DNA of 64,000 bases from Verrucomicrobiaceae bacterium (GCA_016795365.1 JAEUHN010000038.1:1-64000); one strand, 5' to 3'; shown: positions 14,682 through 23,622, counted from the first letter of the stretch. The notes: generated from the letters alone by a model not told the origin. A program made the numbers and translations.

Positions 14682-15377
14682 CTAGGCAGGCTCGTGTGAA
14701 CCCGACTCTGCGGACAACTCCTCCTGCACGATGTCGCTCATCGGCTTGGACAGGTCGGCAAGCTCCTGCTCGGTGAGGCGCTCGTCGGAGAGGCTTTTCC
14801 GAACAGCGGAGACTTTGCGACCGATGGCCTTGCCCGAGGTGCGGAAGCCTTCGACGCTAGATTCGACTGAGGAACTGAGCTTGTGATCGAGACTCATCTG
14901 CGAAGCGGTGGCGATGGCGTCCTGATTGGCAGCGAGGAAGATGAACTCCCATTGCTTCTCGGTCCGATAGAGGGCGATCAAATCGCTGACATGGCCTGCG
15001 GTGAATTGGCGGGAGGCGTTTTCCAAGCCGTCGGTGAAAATGGCGAAGATGACTTTTCCTGGCTGCTGATCAGCGGGGAGCTTCTTGAGGCGCTCATCGG
15101 TGTCTTTGATCGTGCGACCGATGGCATCGAGCAGGGCGGTGCTGCCACGCGGGACGAATCCGGTAGCGGTCAACGGTGCTACCTGTTCGATGGGAAGGCC
15201 GGCGACGGGCACTTCGTATTGATCATCGAACAAAACGAGGGTGAGGCGAGCGTCTCCTGGGACATCGAGCTGTGAGCGAAGGAAGTCATTGAACGCGGCA
15301 ACTGCGGCTTCCTGCATGGGCTGCATGGAGCCCGAGCGATCGAGGATGTAAGCAAGTTCAGTGAGGGGGGTGTTCAT
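14682..15377 (-). CDS. VWA domain protein
   Basis: About 231 residues from ATG 15377 (MNTPLTELAYILDRSGSM); a few extra codons upstream are possible. DRSGSM is the MIDAS DxSxS motif, with a Thr in GSTALLDAIG and Asp in FTDGLENAS completing the metal site. There is no signal peptide, so it is cytoplasmic. The C-terminal 60 residues are charged and helical (RKSLSDERLTEQELADL). It is divergent from the WYL regulator, with about 100 bp of AT-rich DNA between the two. Such VWA proteins often pair with ATPases or act in stress and defence loci, but no partner ATPase is seen here. Confidence 0.85.
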   Translation of the reverse strand: MNTPLTELAYILDRSGSMQPMQEAAVAAFNDFLRSQLDVPGDARLTLVLFDDQYEVPVAGLPIEQVAPLTATGFVPRGSTALLDAIGRTIKDTDERLKKLPADQQPGKVIFAIFTDGLENASRQFTAGHVSDLIALYRTEKQWEFIFLAANQDAIATASQMSLDHKLSSSVESSVEGFRTSGKAIGRKVSAVRKSLSDERLTEQELADLSKPMSDIVQEELSAESGSHEPA

Positions 15378-15475
15378 CGCACCCACTCTCAAGCAAGGGG
15401 TGGGACAAAACCTGTCCAGGGTAGGCTCTTTTTTTCATTTTCTTCATTAAGGTAATTAAAGTAACTCGCGGTGCG

Positions 15476-16525
15476 ATGGCTATTCCCTCCCCTTCATCTC
15501 TCGTGGCACGCACTAGCAGTAGTGCGGTTGGTTCCAGGCAAGGCATGATCTGGCGAGTCTTCCAGGTCGCCCGGCTCTTACAGGCCACTCCATTTCTGAA
15601 TTGCACGCAGATCGCTGCCCAGATCGAAGAAGTGTCGATCAAGTCGATCCGCCGAGATCTCAAGTTCATGCGCGAGCAACTCAACTGGCCCGTGGAATAC
15701 AATGCAAAGAAAGGTGGGTATCATTTCACCGGACCCGTCAGTGAGCTGTCGGCCCTCCAGCTGACAAGGGGCGAACTGGTGAGCCTCTTCATCGCTAAAC
15801 ATGCGCTGGAGCCGCTGCGTGGAACCAAGCTGGCGCGAACCTTGGCTGCCAGTGTCGAGAAGATCGCAGAGGCGTGCCCCGAACATGTGAGTTTTCACTG
15901 GCAAGAACTGGATGAGGCCTTCTCTGTCAAGGCGTCGGGCGTATCGCCAGCCAACGTGGAAGTCTTCAGCACGCTGCTAGACGCTGCGATGAACAGAAAA
16001 GAGGTGACGTTTTCCTATCTCAAGCTGACGGGTTCAAAGAAGGAGGTGCGTCACCTGCAACCCTATCATGTGGGGCAGGTGGATCATGCTTGGTATCTCA
16101 TCGGTTTTGATTTGGACCGTCTGGCCATTCGAAACTTCGCACTTTCACGCCTGTCGGATTTGCGGGCTTCGTCGAGGCACTTCACCAAACCAGAGGACTT
16201 CGATGCACGAAGGTATCTCAACGGAGGCTTTGGTGTATGGGGTTATGGCGATGAAGAGGCACGAACCCATGAGGTTGAGATTGAGTTTGCCGAATGGGCC
16301 GCCCGTGTGGTGGCTGAACGCCAGTGGCATGCGACTCAGGAGATTGAGGAACTTGACGGCACTGCGTCGCCTAGAACTCGGTTTCGTGCGACCGTTTCTG
16401 GATTGGAGGAGATCACACGTTGGGTGTTGGGCTGGGGGAGCAAGGCTCGAGTCATCGGGCCTGAAGAGCTGAAGCTGCGTGTGATGATGGAGGCGCAGTC
16501 GATCATCAGGAACTGTGGCGGGTGA
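15476..16525 (+). CDS. WYL-domain transcriptional regulator
   Basis: 349 residues. The N-terminal winged helix (about 20-80) includes FQVARLLQATPFLNCTQIAAQ and the recognition helix SIKSIRRDLKFMREQL. The WYL domain (about 160-235) shows VTFSYLKLTGSKKEVRHLQPYHVG and DHAWYLIGFD with the Trp-Tyr-Leu motif, followed by a WCX C-terminal part. WYL regulators bind nucleic-acid ligands and often control defence genes. Likely targets are its own gene and the divergent VWA gene. A second ATG at 15545 (MIWRVFQ) would remove a poorly conserved leader. Confidence 0.88.
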   Translation: MAIPSPSSLVARTSSSAVGSRQGMIWRVFQVARLLQATPFLNCTQIAAQIEEVSIKSIRRDLKFMREQLNWPVEYNAKKGGYHFTGPVSELSALQLTRGELVSLFIAKHALEPLRGTKLARTLAASVEKIAEACPEHVSFHWQELDEAFSVKASGVSPANVEVFSTLLDAAMNRKEVTFSYLKLTGSKKEVRHLQPYHVGQVDHAWYLIGFDLDRLAIRNFALSRLSDLRASSRHFTKPEDFDARRYLNGGFGVWGYGDEEARTHEVEIEFAEWAARVVAERQWHATQEIEELDGTASPRTRFRATVSGLEEITRWVLGWGSKARVIGPEELKLRVMMEAQSIIRNCGG

Positions 16526-16537
16526 AGGTTTCTACGC

Positions 16538-16714
16538 GCGCAGGTGTCGGGGTGAGTGTCGCTTTGACGGACGAAAAGAGCAGTTCCACAGGTGTGGCGG
16601 GTCGCGCGTATGCGCAGGTGTCGGGGTGAGTGTCGCTTTGGCGGACGAAAAGAGCAGTTCCGCAGGGTGGGAGCATCGCGCGCGTGCGCAGCTGTCGGGG
16701 TGAGTGTCGCTTTC
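16538..16714. repeat. 74-bp direct tandem repeat, 2.4 copies
   Basis: Copies start at 16538, 16612 and 16686. Each begins GCGCAGGTGTCGGGGTGAG (third copy GCAGC), followed by TGTCGCTTTG and a GGACGAAAAGAGCAGTTCC segment; the third copy ends after about 28 bp. Unit spacing is exactly 74 bp. It follows the WYL gene stop and overlaps no credible gene. Confidence 0.85.
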
Positions 16715-16751
16715 AAAATGCAAGACTACTCTTGCTGCGTGATGGTAGGGG

Positions 16752-17078
16752 TCAACGCGTCCACCGTATCTTGGTTGTTAAACCGGCATAACCGATGATT
16801 TCATAGCGAGGTCTCGGGAACCTGCTGCGAGATCCTTTGGCTACAGGAGGTCGCTTGCCTCGGAATGGGTGACTTAGCCAGCGGTGCTGACGACGGCTTT
16901 CCTTGTGTTTGGCCTCCAGTGCGAGGAACCACTCGCGGAATTTTGCTGATGAAGCCAGCCAGCGATACAAGGTGCCGTGGTGAATGGCTGCAGCCCGACA
17001 GATCTCGCGGCGTGTGAGCCCCTCGCGAACTGATGATTCGATGCTTGCCATGACGTGTCGGTGTCGTGCCTCTTCCAT
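16752..17078 (-). CDS. Small helix-turn-helix protein
   Basis: 108 residues. SIESSVREGLTRREICRAAAIHHGTLYRWL is a homeodomain-like HTH of the type seen in terminase small subunits and transposase N-terminal parts. The following helix (FREWFLALEAKHKES) supports this. The C-terminal 40 residues are basic and low in complexity. It stands alone at the start of the mobile-element block and could be a regulator or a remnant. Confidence 0.45.
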   Translation of the reverse strand: MEEARHRHVMASIESSVREGLTRREICRAAAIHHGTLYRWLASSAKFREWFLALEAKHKESRRQHRWLSHPFRGKRPPVAKGSRSRFPRPRYEIIGYAGLTTKIRWTR

Positions 17079-17234
17079 GCGCCTCGGGGTTTGAATTGTT
17101 TTATACCCTTCAGGCAGAGCATCGATCGCTCAATGCGATTCGAGATGAACGTGAGGACGTTTAGGTGAGGCTGGGTGCTAGGCAGTGCAGATTCAAGTTG
17201 ACGGTCTGAGGCGCGTGGAACGGATTGTCGCGTC

Positions 17235-18308
17235 ATGAAACCTACCGAAAGCAAAGTGATCAAAGGGAACCTCACCTGGATTCATGGTCCTGGATGTTTA
17301 CCCAGGCCCCCACTGGTGTCGCGGCTGAGTGATTCCGATGCGGACATTCTCCACGCAGCTTTTCTCCCGCTGACAGGGAAGGTGCCGGTGTCAGCGGAGG
17401 ACCGACAGTTGTTTCTCAATCCTCAGTGCCGACCTGCCTTAGCCGTCGGGCTCTGGGTAAAACTGGCCCTTCAGCATTGTGGTCCCAAGCCCACGATCAA
17501 GTCTCAGGCGAGGTCGTTGATCCATGAGCCGTCCAAACCCTTTCTGGATGCCTTCATGATTTTCATTCGTCATTGGGCACGCAACACCCAACGCAAGCAC
17601 TGCTCGAACCCTGGGTGGCAATGGGATGCCTTCAAAGGGATAGCCCGCAGCCTTGGGGCAGATGGAAAGCATTTAGCTACTGAATGGAAGGCATTTGTTG
17701 GCGCGGTCATCAGTGGCTTTTCGAAGCAGCAACCACCGCAAACGCCCCTGCGGAAAGCTTGGCTAAAGTATTGCTGTGAACGAGGTCTGACTACGGTGGG
17801 GCGAGATCGACGAGCTTTAGACGAAAAGGTTCCTGAGCCTCCTGTATTCCCAATCATTCGAAGACTGATGAGCGATGGCCCGGCGCTATCGGTTTCCGAG
17901 GTGCCAGGTGTTGAGAAATTCATCCCCCAAGAAGCGCGAGTGCCGGGAATTCCCTTCACCGTTCCCATCGCCGGAAACGCACGAGACGCACATGATCAGG
18001 CTGTCGCTAGAAACTACCATCACCACTTGTTGCTGGAGGTGAATGCGGGGCGCTCCACTATGAGGCAGCTGATTCCCAAGGTTGTCGAATTCGAGGCCTT
18101 CCTCGAAGAAGTCGGTGAGCCAGAGTCCATCGCCGATGCGAGGCAGCGCTTGTGGATCGCATCTTCCACTGCGTCGTTTGAATGCCAAGTCGTTATGCAC
18201 AAACGCATCGCTAGCGCGCTGCGACAGCGTCGCCGTCGGGCGAGGGGCGGCGCCGAATCGGGAATTCGAGCAGCCAGCAGCAGGCAAAGCAAAGGGACCG
18301 GGGCCTAA
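17235..18308 (+). CDS. Hypothetical protein of the mobile-element block
   Basis: 357 residues; I do not recognise a family. There is no signal peptide or membrane segment. The middle (KPFLDAFMIFIRHWARNTQRK, shown in part) is helical, and the C-terminus is strongly basic (ALRQRRRRARGG). It lies upstream of the primase/helicase genes on the same strand but separated from them by about 790 bp. It is probably an accessory gene of the integrated element. Confidence 0.55.
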   Translation: MKPTESKVIKGNLTWIHGPGCLPRPPLVSRLSDSDADILHAAFLPLTGKVPVSAEDRQLFLNPQCRPALAVGLWVKLALQHCGPKPTIKSQARSLIHEPSKPFLDAFMIFIRHWARNTQRKHCSNPGWQWDAFKGIARSLGADGKHLATEWKAFVGAVISGFSKQQPPQTPLRKAWLKYCCERGLTTVGRDRRALDEKVPEPPVFPIIRRLMSDGPALSVSEVPGVEKFIPQEARVPGIPFTVPIAGNARDAHDQAVARNYHHHLLLEVNAGRSTMRQLIPKVVEFEAFLEEVGEPESIADARQRLWIASSTASFECQVVMHKRIASALRQRRRRARGGAESGIRAASSRQSKGTGA

Positions 18309-19095
18309 CGTGCAACAACCCGCAAAGGAGCTTCGGTGGCCTCGTAAACATTGAGCACCGCATCCTCGATGGCCGTCCTCTTAGTGAAGTGAATCGCACT
18401 ACAGTGGGCGCTACGATGTCGTGGAAGGGACCGGTGAAGTCCTAGCCGCCTGCGACGAGCAGATGTGTGCCATCGAGGTTCTCGGCTCCGGCGTGCTTTC
18501 GACTGTCGAGGTTCGGCATCTGTCGGCGGTTGCCATTCAAAAGCCGGGTTCACCAAGACGCGGAATTCCACTCGTTCGTGGACATGAAGGTGAGTGAGTT
18601 CAAGGACTCGTTCACCTATGTCGTGGAAGTTGAAAGTAACACACGGGCGCGACGACGACGCCTTCGAACAACCAATAGAACCTGTGAGGAAGCGGACGCC
18701 TCGAAGCCGTCGTGAAGGAAGTCCGAAAGTGCGGAGACTCGCGGACCTGAGCTGCGTGGAGATCGAAGTGCCGAAGAGGAGAAATGGGATGCCCACCTTT
18801 TGGGGAGCGGTCGTCGCCATGATGACGACCTGATGTTTTCTCGAATCAAAACCGTGACAGTCAAACGAGCCCCCGGATCCCAGACGCGCAAATCGATACC
18901 GACGAGCTTTGAGCGCGAATCAATGGGCTGAGCCATTCGCTTTCAACCCTGAGCGTGTCTTGCCAAGCGCCAGCCGCTTCATCGAAAGTGTGACATCGGA
19001 GTGAGCTGCGAAGAGATGCCTCGAACGGCGGCAGGAAGCGCCGCAGTGTCTAGGAGCGCCGCAACATGCGGCAACAACCACAAAACCCTGCCACC
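18309..19095. other. No supported gene; probably degraded accessory DNA
   Basis: Several overlapping open frames exist on both strands, but none has a recognisable domain or convincing composition. Minus-strand pieces such as VLELTHLHVHERVEFRVLV look protein-like for a short stretch only. No RNA gene or strong repeat is visible. Confidence 0.5.
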
Positions 19096-19344
19096 ATGCA
19101 CCCTGCCACCCCTCAACGAGAACCTACTCGCTCTGGTCTCACCGATGCTCACGGCCTGCTTGCCGCTCTCTGGCCTGAGAAGGAAAGCCGCCCTAGCCTT
19201 CGCTGGCTGAGAGAGCAACAAGTGCGGAGAACAGTTCCCTTCATCAAGGTCGGCCGCCGTGTGTTCTTTGATCCCCTCCAAGTCCGCCGCGCCATGGAGA
19301 AAAACTTCGGCATCGAGCCGGCGAGCCTTCACTCCAATCGCTGA
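19096..19344 (+). CDS. Excisionase/MerR-like small DNA-binding protein
   Basis: About 82 residues from ATG 19096. The stretch LRWLREQQVRRTVPFIKVGRR, followed by VFFDPLQVRRAM, is the winged-helix pattern of excisionase and helix_turn_helix_17 proteins, where a short helix pair is followed by 'I..GRR..F....V...'. It ends 4 bp before the primase start and is co-directional, as in satellite and plasmid replication blocks. It probably acts as a transcription or excision regulator. Confidence 0.6.
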   Translation: MHPATPQREPTRSGLTDAHGLLAALWPEKESRPSLRWLREQQVRRTVPFIKVGRRVFFDPLQVRRAMEKNFGIEPASLHSNR

Positions 19345-19348
19345 TGCC

Positions 19349-20215
19349 ATGGGACTCGATCTCAAACGCCTTCAGAAAGTTCGGACCGCAGGGGGCAAGA
19401 TCACCGCCCGCTGTCCAGCTTGTGCAGAAGACAACAGAGACCGGCAAGGCAATCACCTTGTGATCTTTGAAGACGGCCGGTATGGATGTGCAGCAGTGCC
19501 TGGTGACTATGAGCACCGGAGACGAATATACCAGCTTGCAGGAAAAGATACGCAGCAGAATCCACCGGCAATGCACGAGGCCTTAGAAAGGAAGCGCCCG
19601 AGGAAAAAAGTCCACCTGCCTCCAGACTTTCGGACCATTGTCGATGCAGCGTGTGACAGGTTCTCTGACGCTCACATTGTTGGTCTGGCGGCGATTGAGT
19701 TCGGTGTCTCTCCTGACACCATTCGCCATTGTTCCCTGGTGGAACGTGCTCTGGGCTTCTTTCCTGACGTCACAATTGGTGGTCACCCATGCTTGCCCAA
19801 TCGACTTGGCTACGTGTATCCGAGGGGCATCAAGATTCGACACCCGTGGGGTGAAGGGAAACCCGGGCAACGAAACCGACCGCCGAGATTTGCCTGGGCT
19901 ACAGGAAGTGCCACAAGCCCCTGGCGATATGCAACTTCCACTCATGGGATGCCAGTGCAGAGGTATGTCATCACCGAAGGTGAAAGTGATGCAATAGCGT
20001 GTCTCGATGCGGAACTGGAGTCACAGCCTGGGCAAAGCCCGACGCGAATCGTCGCCTCGCCGGGCACAGCCTTCGATCCAGCATGGTCACCGCTGTTCGC
20101 GGACAAGGATGTCATCATTGCTTTTGACTTTGATAAGCCGGGTCAGGATGCAGCTAATCTAACTGCGCGCTGGCTCAAAGAGCTTGCCCGCTCGGTAAGA
20201 ATCTACCGCCCTTGA
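19349..20215 (+). CDS. Zinc-finger / Toprim primase of an integrated element
   Basis: 288 residues from ATG 19349; the open frame extends upstream only over the previous gene. The N-terminus GGKITARCPACAEDNRDRQG, then GRYGCAAVPGDYEHRRRIYQLAG, resembles a CHC2-type zinc finger. The Toprim part has VITEGESDAIACLDAE and VIIAFDFDKPGQDAA, the Glu and DxD metal residues. This family primes replication in phages, satellites and plasmids. Its TGA overlaps an in-frame TTG of the next gene, and the ATG of the helicase follows 2 bp later, so the two are coupled. Confidence 0.8.
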   Translation: MGLDLKRLQKVRTAGGKITARCPACAEDNRDRQGNHLVIFEDGRYGCAAVPGDYEHRRRIYQLAGKDTQQNPPAMHEALERKRPRKKVHLPPDFRTIVDAACDRFSDAHIVGLAAIEFGVSPDTIRHCSLVERALGFFPDVTIGGHPCLPNRLGYVYPRGIKIRHPWGEGKPGQRNRPPRFAWATGSATSPWRYATSTHGMPVQRYVITEGESDAIACLDAELESQPGQSPTRIVASPGTAFDPAWSPLFADKDVIIAFDFDKPGQDAANLTARWLKELARSVRIYRP

Positions 20216-20217
20216 TC

Positions 20218-21726
20218 ATGGCGACTTCTAGACAATCCAAGAAGCCAGCCCCGCCAAAGGACCTCCGGGAATTGCGTGCTTCGGGAGTGAATCTCCAGGA
20301 TCTGCTGACAAGGTCGGAAAACGTTCACGAGGTCTCCTGCGGTGCTGCGAACGGTAGGAGCCTGCCCTCCAGTGTGATTGCTCTCAATGACTCAGGGAAT
20401 GCCAGACGCTTCGTCTCCCTGCATGGTGAGAACCTCCGCTTCGATCATTCTTCGGGGACTTGGTATGTCTGGGACGGCATCTACTGGCGGGCAGATCTGG
20501 ACGGAGAGGTGAAGAGAAGGGCTCGCAACGTTCCCTCCTCGCTGGCAAAGGAGGCTGCCGAAAAACCAGACAGCAAAGAAGTGGATGCGTTCCTCAAGTT
20601 CGCCCGAGCCACTGGTGACAAAAAGCGTCTCGACGCCCTGATTGCTCTGGCAGCTTCGAACGAGGCGATCGCGTTGACTCAAAATGAGCTTAACGCTGAC
20701 CCCATGCTGCTGGGAACACAGAATGGGTTCATTGAGTTGACCACCGGCGAGTTTCATCAGCCAGCAAGAAACAAACTGATCACCAAGTCGGTCGGGTGCC
20801 GCTACGAATCAAAAGCGAGGGCCAAGATCTGGGATGAGTTTCTGGCCACCGTTTTCGACCATGACTGCGAACTCATCTCGTTCCTCCAGCGTTGGTGCGG
20901 CTACTGCCTGACCGCCGATACCCGCGAACAAAAGTTCCTCTTCCTTTTCGGCTCCGGTGCAAATGGCAAGAGCACGTTCATCGAAACACTGAAGACCTTG
21001 TTGGGAGACTACGGTCAAAAGGCCCCTGAAAGTCTCTTCGTCCTCGATCCCCATGGACAGGGGGCGACTGCTACAAACGACCTTGCCCGTCTTCCTGGCG
21101 TGCGCGTCTGCATCGGTTCTGAGCTTGCCGACGGACGATGGCTGAACGAGTCGCGGATCAAGGATTTGACCGGCGGAGACTCGATCACTGCGCGGTTCTT
21201 GCGTCGCGAGTTCTTCGACTTTCATCCCACTCGCAAACTGATCATTTATGGGAATCACCAGCCACAGATCAGAGGCACTGATCACGGCATGTGGCGACGA
21301 GTGTTGATGGTTCCATTCAAAGTCACCATCGCTGACAAGGACAAAGATCCCACCTTGGCTCTGAAGCTTTGCCAGGAGTTGCCCGGCATACTGAACTGGT
21401 GCATCGAAGGATGTCTGGCATGGCAGAGGCACGGACTCAATCCACCGGCGTCGGTGCTGGCTGCTGTTGAATGCTACAGGGAAGAACAGGACATCGTGGG
21501 CCGCTTTTTGACAGAGAAGTGCGACACTCACCCCGCGAGAAAGATAGAGAAAGCGATACTCTTTGAGGCTTTTCGCCAGTTCTCGAACCACGAGTTCGGC
21601 TCTTTCGAGATCACGTCGAATCGGTTCACCCGCGAATTGAAAGCACGGGGATTTCGCGAGGGCCAAAGATCCAGCCATCAACGATTCTGGGAGGGGTTGA
21701 CCTTGTCGCCACGAACACCTCAGTGA
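20218..21726 (+). CDS. D5-type phage/plasmid replicative helicase (SF3)
   Basis: 502 residues. Walker A GSGANGKST lies near 245-253, followed by Walker B-like VRVCIGSELADGRWLNE and sensor region RKLIIYGNHQPQIRG, then the D5-N region upstream (LLGTQNGFIELTTGEF). This is the P4-alpha/D5 family that unwinds origins of satellites and integrative elements together with the adjacent primase. The start is the ATG at 20218 rather than the TTG at 20212. A long palindrome begins at its stop codon and could be an origin or a terminator. Confidence 0.9.
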   Translation: MATSRQSKKPAPPKDLRELRASGVNLQDLLTRSENVHEVSCGAANGRSLPSSVIALNDSGNARRFVSLHGENLRFDHSSGTWYVWDGIYWRADLDGEVKRRARNVPSSLAKEAAEKPDSKEVDAFLKFARATGDKKRLDALIALAASNEAIALTQNELNADPMLLGTQNGFIELTTGEFHQPARNKLITKSVGCRYESKARAKIWDEFLATVFDHDCELISFLQRWCGYCLTADTREQKFLFLFGSGANGKSTFIETLKTLLGDYGQKAPESLFVLDPHGQGATATNDLARLPGVRVCIGSELADGRWLNESRIKDLTGGDSITARFLRREFFDFHPTRKLIIYGNHQPQIRGTDHGMWRRVLMVPFKVTIADKDKDPTLALKLCQELPGILNWCIEGCLAWQRHGLNPPASVLAAVECYREEQDIVGRFLTEKCDTHPARKIEKAILFEAFRQFSNHEFGSFEITSNRFTRELKARGFREGQRSSHQRFWEGLTLSPRTPQ

Positions 21727-21824
21727 CAGTTTGTGCGTCTTTTGAGGATCAATCCCATTTCTTCTCCAGCAATAGGTGCAGAGAGGAGAATGGGAATAAG
21801 GGTCAAAACCCGCACAAACTGTCA
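21724..21824. repeat. 101-bp nested palindrome after the D5 helicase gene
   Basis: The outer arms TGACAGTTTGTGCG (21724-21737) and CGCACAAACTGTCA (21811-21824) are a perfect 14-bp inverted repeat. Inside, AATCCCATTTCTTCTCC and AGGAGAATGGGAAT form a second, imperfect stem. The left arm begins at the helicase TGA. No T-run follows, so an intrinsic terminator is unlikely; a replication origin or protein-binding site is a possible alternative. The following 180 bp to 22004 hold nothing recognisable. Confidence 0.8.
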
Positions 21825-22004
21825 TAAAGCTAGGCAGCCGTGCGGTGATTCAGATATTTATCACGATTTGAGCCTCGTCATCGGGCGACGAAACAGTGCG
21901 AAGAAGGGCACTCAATTTCTACAGATGCAACGCTACCAAACACCAATAAGTTCCGGTGCTATTGGACGATTCAAACGACGCCCAGTAACGAACTCAGAGA
22001 ACAG

Positions 22005-22970
22005 TCACTCCAACACGACCACGCGGAAAAACCGTCGTTGTTCACTGGCTGTCGTTGGTAGGACGAGTGATGAGCTATTGGAAGTGGCGAGCACAGAGGA
22101 GCCCATCGCTGTCCACGATGCTGCTGTGAGAGATGCGCTGCTCTCAACCTGATAAGTTTTGCCCGGGATGCTCGCCCAAGTGAGTGAGAAGGTCGTTCCA
22201 TCGGCAGCTCGAGAGAAATTGGCGAGTCGCAGCGATGAAGCGCCATTCAAAGGATCGGTGCCTGCAGCGAACTCCTGCTCGTTGGTGAAGCCATCGTGGT
22301 CGAAGTCGAAGCCGGGGGCGGCTTCGGGGGCGTTGGGATTGGGGAAGTAGCCCGCTGCCCAGGTGAGGTAAGGGTCTTCGTTGATCCAGAGGTCCACGCG
22401 CATCATGCGGCCCTGTGTGACGGGCGTGTAATCGCTGATCGAGGTGCTGGCGGTGCCGGGGGGTTGGCTGGTGCTGTCCACGGCTTTGATGGTGGCGGCG
22501 CTGCCGTTGATCGTGGCGGTGAGGGTGTAGGTGGGAGCCGGGGATTTGACCTCGAAGCCGTTGCTGCCGGATTGCAACGTGAGTGGACCACCGGCGCTCT
22601 GCACCACACGGGCTTCCTGTGGCACTTCGAGCAGGTAGAAGGATTCGCCGTTGGAGACGATGCGTGTCGCGGGCAGCGTGGCCGCGCTGTAGCTGCGGTT
22701 CGTGGTGCCGTCAGTGACCTGCCAGGTCACGCTGGTGATGGCGACGGGCTGGTTGTTGGCTTTGTCGGTGACGGTGCCGTAGAGGAGGATCGGTGGCTCG
22801 GGGATAGCGGGGATTTGGGCGTGGACCCCAGTAAAGATGCCAAGCGCCAGGCAGACGGCGATGCATCTCCCAGCCCTCGTTCCCAGGAGCAATCTGTGCC
22901 GCGCTTTTTGAGCGATACTTGCCACATGACGGCGATGCTGACGGGGCGGGTGCATTCTTGTGGGGATCAC
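22005..22970 (-). CDS. Secreted protein with calcium-binding-like C-terminal block
   Basis: Up to 321 residues; the first 30 or so may not be translated because they overlap the antitoxin gene. A signal peptide (RCIAVCLALGIFTGVHAQ) ends near residue 52. A beta-rich domain follows, then FDFDHDGFTNEQEFAAGTDPLNG, an EF-hand/thrombospondin-type loop seen in many exported verrucomicrobial proteins. After that comes a beta-sandwich (LTWASIPGKTYQVESSASL). A paralogue is encoded at 41307-42140. Function is unknown; it is probably periplasmic or surface bound. Confidence 0.7.
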   Translation of the reverse strand: MIPTRMHPPRQHRRHVASIAQKARHRLLLGTRAGRCIAVCLALGIFTGVHAQIPAIPEPPILLYGTVTDKANNQPVAITSVTWQVTDGTTNRSYSAATLPATRIVSNGESFYLLEVPQEARVVQSAGGPLTLQSGSNGFEVKSPAPTYTLTATINGSAATIKAVDSTSQPPGTASTSISDYTPVTQGRMMRVDLWINEDPYLTWAAGYFPNPNAPEAAPGFDFDHDGFTNEQEFAAGTDPLNGASSLRLANFSRAADGTTFSLTWASIPGKTYQVESSASLTAASWTAMGSSVLATSNSSSLVLPTTASEQRRFFRVVVLE

Positions 22971-23203
22971 ATCCGGTCCGTTTTCACCGGCGGTGTGTCC
23001 GGTGCGGCGTCGAGGAATTTCAGGAAGTCGGCACGGGTGGATTGGGCGGCTTCTTGTTTCAGGAAGTCAGCGGTCTGCCAGGCGGCCACCTTCTCGCTGG
23101 CGGCGCTAGACATGAACTGGTTCACGCTCACGCCCTCCCTGCGGGCGAGCTGGCGGATGACTCTGAGCGTGGAATCAGGCAGTTTGACAGTCAGGGTGCT
23201 CAT
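22967..23203 (-). CDS. RHH-type antitoxin
   Basis: 78 residues. MSTLTVKLPDSTLRVIRQLARREGVSVNQFM (split: MSTLTVKLPDSTLRVI, RQLARREGVSVNQFM) is a ribbon-helix-helix DNA-binding domain, and the C-terminal tail (ADFLKFLDAAPDTPP) would wrap the toxin. It overlaps the PIN toxin stop by 4 bp (ATGA), and its own stop overlaps the open frame of the secreted protein gene. It should neutralise the PIN toxin and repress the pair. Confidence 0.8.
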   Translation of the reverse strand: MSTLTVKLPDSTLRVIRQLARREGVSVNQFMSSAASEKVAAWQTADFLKQEAAQSTRADFLKFLDAAPDTPPVKTDRM

Positions 23204-23622
23204 GGTTTGGGAAAAAGCAGTTGGTGGAAGTCTCCGGGAGTGATGGCCTGGACGCCCAGTTTCTCGCTCCCGGCGAAATGGCGGACATTGTGCGTGACGA
23301 TATACTCTGCCTGGGCCGCAAAAGCCAGTTCGAGAACCATGTCGTCACCTGGATCGGTCAAAAACGGCCGCCACAGGAAATGGATGTCCTGGTGATGGCA
23401 CAACCCGGCGAGGTAGCGGAGGAACTGGAGCACATCCTTCGGCGACTGGCCGGGCGGGCGATGTTCGGGGCGGGTGAGGACATCCTGCCACTCCAGGTAG
23501 AGCGCCACGGAGAGGCATGGCGTCAGACCAGGCTGCGGCAGCGCCCGCAGCAATGCCTGGCTGGCACCCGTCCGGGATCGGGCGGCAGCTACCAGCATCG
23601 AGGTGTCAAAGACGATGCGCAT
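23200..23622 (-). CDS. PIN-domain toxin (COG1569-like)
   Basis: 140 residues from ATG 23622 (MRIVFDTSMLVAAARSRTG); eight further codons exist upstream. Asp6, Glu in YLEWQDVLTRPEH, Asp in DPGDDMVLELAF and the TH-N in YIVTHNVRHF form the PIN active site. It is expected to be a Mg-dependent RNase. The toxin gene precedes the antitoxin, the reverse of the common order but frequent for this PIN subgroup. Confidence 0.85.
   Translation of the reverse strand: MRIVFDTSMLVAAARSRTGASQALLRALPQPGLTPCLSVALYLEWQDVLTRPEHRPPGQSPKDVLQFLRYLAGLCHHQDIHFLWRPFLTDPGDDMVLELAFAAQAEYIVTHNVRHFAGSEKLGVQAITPGDFHQLLFPKP

Noticed and set aside
18305..18936. Minus-strand frames of 171 and 106 codons
   Set aside because: Composition is arginine/serine-rich and no frame is continuous; short protein-like patches are not enough for a gene call.
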